DNA of 64,000 nt, taken from assembly GCF_008329565.1 (NCBI RefSeq), contig NZ_NPKT01000021.1:50699-114698 (forward strand), read 5' to 3'. A model generated the notes under the pieces. That model worked only from the letters and a program-made list of their open reading frames with translations. It had not been told where the DNA came from and made no database searches. Below are positions 26,793 through 34,334 of the stretch, piece by piece. This DNA comes from Mycolicibacterium sp. P1-5 (GTDB lineage Bacteria > Actinomycetota > Actinomycetes > Mycobacteriales > Mycobacteriaceae). The translations under genes were made by a program, and so were the position numbers. Position 1 is the stretch's first letter, and every line of letters begins with the position of its first letter.

Positions 26793-27848
26793 GTGCTGAT
26801 CGGTGGTGAGCGTGCGGGTGTCGTGATGGCCGCCGGAGCCGTGCTGGCCGCGGTCGCCATGACGGTCGCCAGCGGGTGCTCCACATCGCCGCAGACGCCC
26901 GCGCCACCCGGTGCGCACAGCCTGGTCACCAGCACCACAAAGATCGCCGGCGCTGGTGTGTTGGGCAACCAGCGCAGGCCCGACGAATCGTGTGCGGCCG
27001 AACCGGCCCGCCTCGACCCGGGCGCCCCGGACCCGCACCGGATCGTGGTGCTGGCCGGTGACGAGCTCGATGCGCTGTGCGCACTGGGTCTTCAGTCGCG
27101 CATCGTCGCGGCCGCCCTGCCCGACGGGTCCAACAGCCAGCCGTCGTATCTGGGGACCGTCGTCCACGATCTGCCCGGTGCCGGCACGCGCAGCGCGCCG
27201 GATCTCGCCGTGATCACGGCCGCCAAGCCGGATCTCATCCTCGGCTCCCAGACGCTGACCCCGCAGTCCGTGCCCGCGCTATCGGCCATCGCCCCGACGG
27301 TGTTCACCGACGGCCCCGCCGCCAAGTGGCAGGACAACCTGCGCGCCGTCGGGACCGCGACCGGTCGGGGCCAAGCCGCGGGTGATCTGGTGGGCGCGTT
27401 CACCGAGGCGGCCAAACAGAAGGGCATCGCGAACGACGCCGCACACTTCCAGGCCTCCATCGTCCAGTTCACCGACACCACGATGCGGGTGTACGGCGCG
27501 GAGAATTTCCCGGCTTCGGTGCTGGCCGATGTGGGAGTGGATCGGCCTGCGCCACAACGTTTTACCGACAAGCCGTATATCGAGATCGGGATCACTGACG
27601 CCGATCTGGACCGCTCCCCGGACCTCTCCCCCGCCGACGGCGACATCATCTATCTGTCCTTCGCGTCAGCCTCGGCCAAGGATCGGGCGCCGGCGGTTCT
27701 GGACAGCGCGCCGTGGCGCAAGCTGTCGGCCAACCGCGATAACCGCGTCTTCGTCGTCAACAACGAGGTGTGGCAGACCGGCCAGGGTCTGGTCGCCGCG
27801 CGCGGCATCCTCGACGACCTGCGCTGGCTCAACGCACCGATCAACTGA
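26793..27848 (+). CDS. fecB: Periplasmic substrate-binding lipoprotein, FecB-type
   Basis: This protein is up to 351 residues long and has a lipobox VASGC, so it is a membrane-anchored solute-binding protein of the FecB/BtuF (PBP_2) class. PHRIVVLAGDELDALCALG marks the start of lobe 1, KPDLILGS is the mid-domain strand, and NRVFVVNNEVWQTGQG is in lobe 2. The family binds ferric siderophores, heme or corrinoids. The GTG at 26793 is the first start; the ATG at 26826 right before the hydrophobic core would also give a signal peptide. It diverges from ctaD across 162 bases. Counterpart: Rv3044. Confidence 0.87.
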   Translation: MLIGGERAGVVMAAGAVLAAVAMTVASGCSTSPQTPAPPGAHSLVTSTTKIAGAGVLGNQRRPDESCAAEPARLDPGAPDPHRIVVLAGDELDALCALGLQSRIVAAALPDGSNSQPSYLGTVVHDLPGAGTRSAPDLAVITAAKPDLILGSQTLTPQSVPALSAIAPTVFTDGPAAKWQDNLRAVGTATGRGQAAGDLVGAFTEAAKQKGIANDAAHFQASIVQFTDTTMRVYGAENFPASVLADVGVDRPAPQRFTDKPYIEIGITDADLDRSPDLSPADGDIIYLSFASASAKDRAPAVLDSAPWRKLSANRDNRVFVVNNEVWQTGQGLVAARGILDDLRWLNAPIN

Positions 27849-27882
27849 CAGCCTCGACTACCGACAAGGCGATGTCGGGATC

Positions 27883-27937
27883 GAATTTCACCTTTGGCAG
27901 CAATAGTTCGAGTACACCGCTGCGAAAGGTGAATTTC
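27883..27937. repeat. Long imperfect inverted repeat between fecB and the YciI-type gene
   Basis: Arms at 27883-27901 and 27919-27937 pair at 17 of 19 positions around a 17-base loop. The arms start GAATTTCACCTTT on one side and end AAAGGTGAATTTC on the other. It lies 34 bases after the fecB stop and 25 bases before the next start. It could terminate fecB or act as a dispersed repeat. There is no U-run. Confidence 0.6.
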
Positions 27938-27962
27938 GGACGCCACGTGTAGCGTTCGCCTC

Positions 27963-28238
27963 GTGTTTCATGTGCTGACCATCACTTACGAGAAGCCGTT
28001 GGACGAGGTCGACCAAACCCGGCCTGCGCATCTGGCGTTCCTGAACGATGAGGTCGCGGCCGGCCGCCTGCTGCTGGCCGGGCGACTGGAGGCCGGCACC
28101 GGCGGTGTCCTGATCACCGCGGATATCAGCACCGAGGACGCCCAGAGCATCATCGACCGCGACCCGTACACGCTGGCAGGCGTCGTGAGCTATCAGCGGA
28201 TGTCGTTCAACGGCGGGGTACGCGCAGCGGGGCTGTAA
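27963..28238 (+). CDS. YciI-like family small protein
   Basis: This 91-residue protein starts at GTG. It has the YciI fold pattern: MFHVLTITYEKPLDEVDQTR as the first strand, HLAFLNDEVAAGRLLLAGRL with the conserved His, GGVLITADISTEDAQSIID, and a final DPYTLAGVVSYQ strand. Some YciI proteins are dehydrochlorinases or heme/dye-decolourising relatives, but most have no known function. It stands alone between fecB and adhC, and a 16-bp palindrome follows it. Confidence 0.75.
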   Translation: MFHVLTITYEKPLDEVDQTRPAHLAFLNDEVAAGRLLLAGRLEAGTGGVLITADISTEDAQSIIDRDPYTLAGVVSYQRMSFNGGVRAAGL

Positions 28239-28288
28239 ACCTCGTCACGTCGGGATTAGGCACCTGCCCCGGCGGGTTATCCCTTTTG

Positions 28289-28304
28289 GTCGCAACGTTG
28301 CGAC
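28289..28304. promoter_or_regulatory. 16-bp perfect palindrome upstream of adhC
   Basis: GTCGCAACGTTGCGAC is a perfect palindrome with a central CG, centred about 70 bases upstream of the adhC ATG in a 128-base gap. A central AACGTT is typical of LacI-type operators, but the regulator is not encoded nearby. Confidence 0.5.
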
Positions 28305-28366
28305 ACAACTTGCACTCAAAACGCTGAATCGATCAGTGCTGCCTGAAACGCGATCACGAGGACACA

Positions 28367-29419
28367 ATGAGCACAGTTACCGCTTACGCCGCCACGTCGG
28401 CAACCGAACCGTTGACCAAGACCACCATCACCCGCCGCGACGTCGGTCCGCAGGACGTCAAGTTCGACATTCACTTCGCCGGAATCTGTCACTCCGACAT
28501 CCACACGGTGCGCGGCGAGTGGGGTCAGGTGAACTATCCGATGGTCGCCGGGCACGAAATCGCCGGGGTGGTAACGGAAGTCGGCTCCGAGGTCACCAAA
28601 TACCAAGTCGGCGACCGAGTAGGCGTTGGCTGCTTCGTCGATTCATGCCGCGAGTGCGCGAGCTGCAAAGCTGGTCTCGAGCAGTACTGCACCGGCACCG
28701 GGATGGTGGGCACATACAACGGTGTCGGACGCGACGGTCAGCCGACGCAGGGTGGGTACAGCGGTTCGATCGTCGTCGACGAGAACTACGTGCTGCGGAT
28801 TCCCGACGACATCGCGCTGCATGCCGCCGCACCTCTGTTGTGCGCTGGCATCACGCTCTACTCGCCGCTGCGGCACTGGAATACCGGACCGGACAAGAAC
28901 ATTGCGGTCATCGGCCTCGGTGGCCTCGGCCATGTCGGCGTAAAGCTCGCCAAGGCCATGGGCGCGAAGGTCACTGTGCTGAGCCAGTCGCTGAAGAAGA
29001 TGGAGGACGGGCTGCGGCTGGGAGCCGACGAGTACTACGCCACCAGCGACCCCGCCACTTTCGAAAAGCTGGCCGGCACATTCGATCTGATCCTCAACAC
29101 GGTTTCGGCCAACCTCGACCTCGGCGCATACCTGAGCCTGCTCACCCATGACGGCACCCTGGTCGAGCTCGGCATGCCCGAACATCCGATGGAAGTGCCT
29201 GCAGGCACGCTGATCATGGGTCGACGCAGCCTGTCAGGTTCGCTGATCGGTGGAATCGCCGAGACGCAGGAGATGCTCGATTTCTGCGCCGAACACGGCG
29301 TGGCCCCCGAAATCGAGGTCATCCAGCCCGAGTACATCAACGAGGCGTACGAACGGGTGCTGGCCAGCGATGTGCGGTATCGGTTCGTGATCGACACCGC
29401 CTCGCTGCGAAGCGAATAG
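28367..29419 (+). CDS. adhC: Zinc-dependent NADP(H) alcohol dehydrogenase (cinnamyl alcohol dehydrogenase type)
   Basis: This 350-residue medium-chain dehydrogenase reversibly oxidises alcohols to aldehydes. The catalytic zinc cysteine lies in CHSDIHTVRGEWG and the GHE motif follows (VAGHEIAG). The structural zinc cysteines lie in DSCRECASCKAGLEQYC. The dinucleotide fold is GLGGLGHVGVKLAKA, and the S/Q after the second strand (VLSQSLKK) favours NADPH. An RBS-like GAGGACAC precedes the ATG. Counterpart: Rv3045 (adhC). It ends one base before the convergent DUF3349 gene. Physiological substrate is unknown. Confidence 0.93.
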   Translation: MSTVTAYAATSATEPLTKTTITRRDVGPQDVKFDIHFAGICHSDIHTVRGEWGQVNYPMVAGHEIAGVVTEVGSEVTKYQVGDRVGVGCFVDSCRECASCKAGLEQYCTGTGMVGTYNGVGRDGQPTQGGYSGSIVVDENYVLRIPDDIALHAAAPLLCAGITLYSPLRHWNTGPDKNIAVIGLGGLGHVGVKLAKAMGAKVTVLSQSLKKMEDGLRLGADEYYATSDPATFEKLAGTFDLILNTVSANLDLGAYLSLLTHDGTLVELGMPEHPMEVPAGTLIMGRRSLSGSLIGGIAETQEMLDFCAEHGVAPEIEVIQPEYINEAYERVLASDVRYRFVIDTASLRSE

Positions 29420-29420
29420 C

Positions 29421-29747
29421 TCAGTCGCCGACGTCCTCGGACACACCGGCCAGCGGCCAACCGGCCGCGGCCAGTGTGGCCGCCACGCGATTGACGTTGT
29501 CTGGACCGGCATCGTGGTGGCTGACGTCCTTGATGAACTCGGCGATCTCGTCCTCGTTGATGCCGCCATCGAGTGCGGTTGAGTTCTTGGCGGTGAGGTT
29601 GGCGACGACCTCTTTGATCTGATCCTCGGTCAGCGGGGTCGCGCGCAAGAGCGCCAGCAGCGGGACACGGTCCGGCCCCGGAACTCCGTTGGGGTAGCCG
29701 GCTCGCAGCCAGTTCAGAATCGAGTTCAACAGCGACGTAGCGGTCAC
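29421..29747 (-). CDS. DUF3349 small protein
   Basis: This 108-residue helical protein starts at a GTG (29747). It carries the DUF3349 pattern SILNWLRAGYPNGVPGPDRVPLLALL, read as two segments, then LLRATPLTEDQI and HHDAGPDNVNRVAATLAAAGWPLA. The family is mycobacterial and structurally characterised but of unknown function. Two or three paralogues per genome are usual. Counterpart: Rv3046c. An in-frame ATG 22 codons upstream adds a Cys- and Arg-rich stretch that is not family-like, so the GTG is preferred. Confidence 0.88.
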   Translation of the reverse strand: MTATSLLNSILNWLRAGYPNGVPGPDRVPLLALLRATPLTEDQIKEVVANLTAKNSTALDGGINEDEIAEFIKDVSHHDAGPDNVNRVAATLAAAGWPLAGVSEDVGD

Positions 29748-29820
29748 GCGCTCAGTCTCACGGTTGCATCCGAACTGCGCCAGCACCGATGGGACAGTTC
29801 GCTGCCGGTTCACACCGAGT

Positions 29821-30693
29821 TCACCGGTCGGCAGCGCATTTCGCCAGGAAACTTACGACCGCATCGGCGAACAGATCGTTGCGGTCACCGGCGACCATGT
29901 GACCCGCGCCTGCGACGTCGACGAACTCGATCTGCGGGAAGCGCCGGAGGAACTCGTCGGCGCGTTCCCGGGTGACGAGGTCGCTCATCTGACCGCGCAC
30001 CAGCAGCATCGGTATTCCGGCCGCCAGGATCGCTTCCACCGCGGAGTTGATGCGATCGACGTCCGTCACCTCGATGGGCGGGCGGGACGCGGTGCCGTCG
30101 ATGAACTTCGGATCCCAATGCCAATACCAGCGGCCCTCGCGCTCACGAAGGTTCGTGCGCAGGCCGTCAAGATCGTCGGGACGGGGCCGATGCGGGTTGT
30201 ACTCCTGGATCATGTCGGCCACTTCGTCGAGCGATGCGAAGCCGGACTCCATGCGGTCGTACATGAATTGGTGGATCCGCTCGGCCCCGGATGGGTTCAT
30301 GTCCGGGACGATGTCGACCAGGACCAGCGCGCGCAGCGCCGTCGGATCGATCTCGCCGGCGAGCAGCATGCCGGTGAAGCCACCCAGCGACGCACCAACG
30401 ATCACCGGACGCGGCGGCAACTGCCGCATGATTTCCAGCACGTCCCCGGCGAAGCTGACGACGCGATAGTCGCCGTCTGGCGACCAGTCGGACTCGCCGT
30501 GCCCACGGAAGTCGACAGTGACCGCCTGCCAGCCGCGGTCAGCCACCGCAGCAGCCGCGCGGCCCCACGACCGGCGGGTCTGCCCGCCGCCGTGCAGGAA
30601 CACGACGGCAGGCGCATCCGGGTCGCCGATGCGGTCGGCGGCGATGCGGACGCCGTCGACACCGGCTGCGCTGAACGGTTCGGGTGTGCTCAC
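29821..30693 (-). CDS. Alpha/beta hydrolase
   Basis: This 290-residue hydrolase has the oxyanion segment FLHGGGQTRRSWG, DFRGHGESDW, the nucleophile elbow GASLGG (Ser102) and a catalytic His in GAGHMVAGDRND near residue 270. It shows no signal peptide, so it is cytoplasmic. The fold is that of esterases, epoxide hydrolases and C-C hydrolases; the substrate cannot be assigned. It is 34 bases from nrdF2 and runs in the same direction, so low-level co-transcription is possible. Confidence 0.85.
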   Translation of the reverse strand: MSTPEPFSAAGVDGVRIAADRIGDPDAPAVVFLHGGGQTRRSWGRAAAAVADRGWQAVTVDFRGHGESDWSPDGDYRVVSFAGDVLEIMRQLPPRPVIVGASLGGFTGMLLAGEIDPTALRALVLVDIVPDMNPSGAERIHQFMYDRMESGFASLDEVADMIQEYNPHRPRPDDLDGLRTNLREREGRWYWHWDPKFIDGTASRPPIEVTDVDRINSAVEAILAAGIPMLLVRGQMSDLVTRERADEFLRRFPQIEFVDVAGAGHMVAGDRNDLFADAVVSFLAKCAADR

Positions 30694-30727
30694 GTAATCA
30701 GCATCCGTGAGCCGAGGCCAGGGCGGA

Positions 30728-31702
30728 CTAGAAGTCCCAGTCCGCGTCCTCGGTGACCACGGCCTTGCCGATCACGTAGCTGGAGCCCGACCCGGAGAAG
30801 AAGTCGTGGTTCTCGTCGGCATTCGGCGACAGCGCCGACAGGATCGCCGGGTTGACGTCGGTTTCGTCGCGCGGGAACAGCGCCTCGAAGCCCATGTTCA
30901 TCAACGCCTTGTTCGCGTTGTAGCGCAGGTACTTCTTGACGTCCTCGGTCAGGCCGACGGAGTCATACAGATCCTGGGTGTACTCGATCTCGTTCTCGTA
31001 CAACGCATATAGCAGCTCGTAGGCATAGTCCTTGAGATCCTGCTTGCGCTCCTCGGTCTGGACCGCGTAGCCCTTCTGGAATTTGTAGCCGATGTAGTAG
31101 GCGTGCACGGCCTCGTCGCGGATGATCAGCCGGATCAGGTCGGCGGTGTTGGTCAGCTTGGCCCGGCTCGACCAATACATCGGCAGGTAGAAGCCGGAGT
31201 AGAACAGGAACGCCTCCAGGAACACCGAGGCGATCTTGCGCTTGAGCGGATCGTCACCGCGGTAGTAGTCGAGGATGATCTGCGCCTTGCGCTGCAGGTT
31301 GACGTTCTCCTCCGACCAGCGGAAGGCCTCGTCGATCTCGGTGGTCGAGCAGAGCGTGGAGAAGATCGAGCTGTAGCTCTTGGCGTGCACCGACTCCATG
31401 AACGTGATGTTGGTCAGCACCGCTTCTTCGTGCGGGGTCAGCGCATCGGGGATCATGCTGACCGAACCGACCGTGCTCTGGATGGTGTCCAGCAGCGTCA
31501 GGCCGGTGAACACCCGCATGGTGAGCTGCTTCTCGTCGGCGGTCAGCGTGCCCCACGACGGGATGTCGTTGGATACCGGCACCTTCTCGGGCAGCCAGAA
31601 GTTCCCGGTCAAGCGATCCCAGACTTCCGCGTCTTTCTCGTCAATGACACGGTTCCAGTTGATCGCCGTCGCCCGGTCGATCAGCTTCGTTCCATCGCTC
31701 AC
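30728..31702 (-). CDS. nrdF2: Class Ib ribonucleotide reductase beta subunit NrdF2
   Basis: This 324-residue di-metal tyrosyl-radical subunit reduces ribonucleotides together with NrdE. Metal-ligand helices are visible as MESVHAKSYSSIFSTL and IIRDEAVHAYYIGYKFQ. The C-terminal tail ending in VTEDADWDF is the NrdE-docking peptide. In M. tuberculosis NrdF2 (Rv3048c) is the essential beta subunit. It is encoded about 7 kb from nrdHIE. Its promoter region carries two NrdR-like palindromes, so shared control with nrdHIE is likely. Confidence 0.97.
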   Translation of the reverse strand: MSDGTKLIDRATAINWNRVIDEKDAEVWDRLTGNFWLPEKVPVSNDIPSWGTLTADEKQLTMRVFTGLTLLDTIQSTVGSVSMIPDALTPHEEAVLTNITFMESVHAKSYSSIFSTLCSTTEIDEAFRWSEENVNLQRKAQIILDYYRGDDPLKRKIASVFLEAFLFYSGFYLPMYWSSRAKLTNTADLIRLIIRDEAVHAYYIGYKFQKGYAVQTEERKQDLKDYAYELLYALYENEIEYTQDLYDSVGLTEDVKKYLRYNANKALMNMGFEALFPRDETDVNPAILSALSPNADENHDFFSGSGSSYVIGKAVVTEDADWDF

Positions 31703-31753
31703 CGAAACCCCACTTCACCACGCTGTTTGCCCCGTTTCCGGCTGACCACCAAA

Positions 31754-31801
31754 ACACTACCCCTGGGGTGTGACAACGCACCGCAACACAACAACTTGTG
31801 T
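31754..31801 (-). promoter_or_regulatory. Pair of NrdR-like boxes upstream of nrdF2
   Basis: Box B at 31786-31801 is ACACAACAACTTGTGT, a perfect 6-4-6 palindrome of the NrdR ACAC-N8-GTGT type. Box A at 31754-31771 (ACACTACCCCTGGGGTGT) is a related, slightly longer palindrome. Their centres are 31 bp apart, i.e. three helical turns, as is typical for tandem NrdR boxes. They lie 52-99 bases upstream of the nrdF2 ATG. Confidence 0.7.
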
Positions 31802-31863
31802 TGCGCCGGTGCCGAATCCACAGGTCCGACGTGCGCCGCGAAGGGACTCGGCGTGTCGGCCGA

Positions 31864-33402
31864 TCAGCTCGCCGCAGCCCGCTCGGAAGCCCGCGCCGAG
31901 GCCACCCCGGAGAAGCGGTACTCCGAGCGCTTGAGCGAGCGAATGGCCAACCAGTACTGCCACGTCATACCGCTCCACAGTGTGCGGTTCTTACCGTGCT
32001 CGTCGAGGTACCAGCTGCTGCACCCACCGGTGCTCCAGACCGCGCCCTGCAAGTCGTCCTGAAGTTCGGTGTTGAACGTGTCCTGCGCCGCGCGGGTCGG
32101 CGCCAGCGCCTGCGCGCGGGCCTTGTCGACGGCTCCGATCGCCTGGCCGACATAGCGGATCTGCGACTCGATCATGAACACCACCGAGTTGTGGCCCAGT
32201 CCGGTGTTCGGCCCGAGTAGGAAGAACAGATTCGGCATTTCGGCGACGGTGATCCCACGATGCGCCTGCACACCCTCGCGGTTCCAGCGGTCCACCAGGT
32301 CCTCACCGCCGGGGCCTTTGATGCCGACGTAGGTGTAGGAGTCGGTGACGTGGAAGCCGGTCGCGAACACGATCACGTCGACCGCGCGTTCGGTCCCGTC
32401 TGCGGTGACGATCCCGCGCGGGGTGATCCGCGTGATTCGATCGGTCACGAGCTCCGAGTGGGGCTTGGCGATGGCACGGAAGTAGTTGTTGGAGAACAGG
32501 ACTCGCTTGCACCCAACCTGGTACGAGGGGGTCAGTCGACGACGTAGATCACGATCACGGACCTGATGGCGGATGTTCCACTTGCCGGCCTTCTCGCCCA
32601 GCACCAGCAGCTCCGGGCGCTTGGTCATGGCGAAGCCGAGCGCTTCTTGGAACCAGTAGATGCCGGTGCGCAGCAGGGCGCGCGTACCCGGCACCGTGCC
32701 GAACGCGTTGCGCATCCACCCCGGGATGGGGTTGTTGGACCGCGGCAGCACCCATGCGGGCGTGCGTTGGTAGAGCTGCAGCCCGCCGACCTTGTCGACG
32801 ATCTCCGGAACGATCTGGATGGCGCTGGCGCCCGTGCCGACGACGGCAACCTTCTTGCCGGTGAGGTCCACGCGGTGATCCCACTGCGCCGAATGGAACG
32901 CCTCGCCCTCGAAGTCGGCCAGGCCCTCGAAGTCGGGGACGGACGGGATGTGCAGCGCCCCGGCACCGGAGATCAGGAATTGCGCGACGTACTCGCGGCC
33001 ATCCTCGGTGAAGACGTGCCACCGATACTCCGCGTCGTCCCAATGTGCACGCTCGACGCGGGCGCCGAAATGGATGTAGCGGCGCAGACCGTGCTTATCG
33101 GTCACGCCCTTGAGGTAGTCGAGGATCTCCGGCTGCAGCGACCACATGTAGGTCCAGTCGGGCTTGGGTTCGAAGGAGAACGAGTACAGGTGCGCCGGGA
33201 TGTCGCAGGCGCACCCCGGGTAGCTGTTGTCGCGCCAGGTGCCGCCAACGTCGTCGGCTTTTTCCAGGATCAAGAAGTCGACGCCACGCCGCTGCAGCTC
33301 GATGCCCATCCCCAGACCGGAGAACCCGGTGCCGATGACCAGCGCCCGGGTGTGGACTGGTTCGGTTGTGGCGTCGGCGACGGTCGGTTCCGCAACGGTC
33401 AT
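31864..33402 (-). CDS. Type I Baeyer-Villiger monooxygenase (flavin-containing)
   Basis: This 512-residue flavoprotein has an N-terminal FAD Rossmann motif GTGFSG (residues 24-29). The Baeyer-Villiger fingerprint FXGXXXHXXXW is seen as FEGEAFHSAQW, and the second NADPH motif is VVGTGASAIQI. It should insert one oxygen atom into ketones, or oxidise sulfides, using NADPH and O2. The ATG at 33402 (MTVAEPTV) is chosen over a start 18 bases upstream. Counterpart by position: Rv3049c. The TetR gene immediately upstream in the same direction is the likely regulator. Confidence 0.9.
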   Translation of the reverse strand: MTVAEPTVADATTEPVHTRALVIGTGFSGLGMGIELQRRGVDFLILEKADDVGGTWRDNSYPGCACDIPAHLYSFSFEPKPDWTYMWSLQPEILDYLKGVTDKHGLRRYIHFGARVERAHWDDAEYRWHVFTEDGREYVAQFLISGAGALHIPSVPDFEGLADFEGEAFHSAQWDHRVDLTGKKVAVVGTGASAIQIVPEIVDKVGGLQLYQRTPAWVLPRSNNPIPGWMRNAFGTVPGTRALLRTGIYWFQEALGFAMTKRPELLVLGEKAGKWNIRHQVRDRDLRRRLTPSYQVGCKRVLFSNNYFRAIAKPHSELVTDRITRITPRGIVTADGTERAVDVIVFATGFHVTDSYTYVGIKGPGGEDLVDRWNREGVQAHRGITVAEMPNLFFLLGPNTGLGHNSVVFMIESQIRYVGQAIGAVDKARAQALAPTRAAQDTFNTELQDDLQGAVWSTGGCSSWYLDEHGKNRTLWSGMTWQYWLAIRSLKRSEYRFSGVASARASERAAAS

Positions 33403-33446
33403 GGGAACCAAAATACCCAATACCGAAGGTATCGGGTTGCCTTATT

Positions 33447-34184
33447 TCAGCTGACGGCAGCGCGACGCGGTGCGGCGTCGTGAATCGGGCGGTCCGGGTC
33501 GAGCTCGATGCCCAGCAGGTCGGCCGTCCCGTTCACCGTCCCGAGCATGATCGTCGTCAGATGATTGATGAACTCGTCGGTCGGCATCGTGCGCTGGCTG
33601 TCCCGATCCGGGCCCAGCCACCAGTCAGTGGCCGCGGCCGCCGACCCGTACGCCGCGGCGGCGGCCAGCTGCAGAGCGGCCGGATTCAGTTGCATTCCAC
33701 GCAGCTCGTTGTTGAACATCTCGGCCATCGCCATGGTGATCTCGCGGCCCTCGTTGAGCGCGCGCTGGGTGGACTCTGACTGCTCGGGAAAGCGGCCCTG
33801 CAGCATGAACCGGAGCACGTTGGGGTGCTTCTCGACGAGGTTGACGTACTCGGCCACGCCGCGACGCACCACCTCGCGAGTCGGGTCGGTGGCGGCATCG
33901 ATATTCGAGAAGATCGCACCCCAGAGCATGTCGCGCAGCCGCTTACCGATCGCCTGGAACAGATCAGACTTGTCGGTGAAGTGCCGGTATATCTTCGGCT
34001 TGGCGGTGCCGGCCTCTTCGGCGATCTCGCGCAGGCTGACCTCAGGCCCATGCTTGTCGATCGACCGGAATGCGGCGTCGACAATCTCCGCCCGCACCTT
34101 CTTGCGATGCTCGCGCCAGCGCTCACTACGCGCGTCGACCTTGCCGGGTTCCGCCCCGGCACGCGATCTGGACACCCTGCGCAC
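33447..34184 (-). CDS. TetR-family transcriptional regulator
   Basis: This 245-residue regulator has a TetR HTH at about residues 40-60 (SLREIAEEAGTAKPKIYRHF). Its C-terminal ligand domain is helical (MAEMFNNELRGMQLNPAAL and ATDWWLGPDRDS). The GTG at 34184 is chosen because the protein then opens VRRVSRSRAGAEPGK, the start of the mycobacterial family (Rv3050c). It precedes the Baeyer-Villiger gene and diverges from the geranylgeranyl-reductase-like gene. The three half-sites at 34290-34313 are the likely operator. Confidence 0.88.
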   Translation of the reverse strand: MRRVSRSRAGAEPGKVDARSERWREHRKKVRAEIVDAAFRSIDKHGPEVSLREIAEEAGTAKPKIYRHFTDKSDLFQAIGKRLRDMLWGAIFSNIDAATDPTREVVRRGVAEYVNLVEKHPNVLRFMLQGRFPEQSESTQRALNEGREITMAMAEMFNNELRGMQLNPAALQLAAAAAYGSAAAATDWWLGPDRDSQRTMPTDEFINHLTTIMLGTVNGTADLLGIELDPDRPIHDAAPRRAAVS

Positions 34185-34289
34185 GTCAAGCACTGTACCC
34201 GCAGCGGTGGCTGACCAGGGCCGACCTTGCGTGACGACTATTACGGGGGTCTTACACCGCCTTTCGCCGACCGGAGCGGCACCCGGTTC

Positions 34290-34313
34290 TCCGATAGCAT
34301 CGGAGCATCCGAT
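34290..34313. promoter_or_regulatory. Triple half-site operator TCCGAT-N3-ATCGGA-N3-TCCGAT
   Basis: Three alternating 6-base half-sites with 3-base spacers make two overlapping perfect palindromes in the 150-base divergent region between the TetR gene and the flavoprotein gene. The array ends 21 bases before the flavoprotein GTG, where it would block its promoter. Confidence 0.6.
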
Positions 34314-34334
34314 TATCGAAGTGAGAGAGACGTA

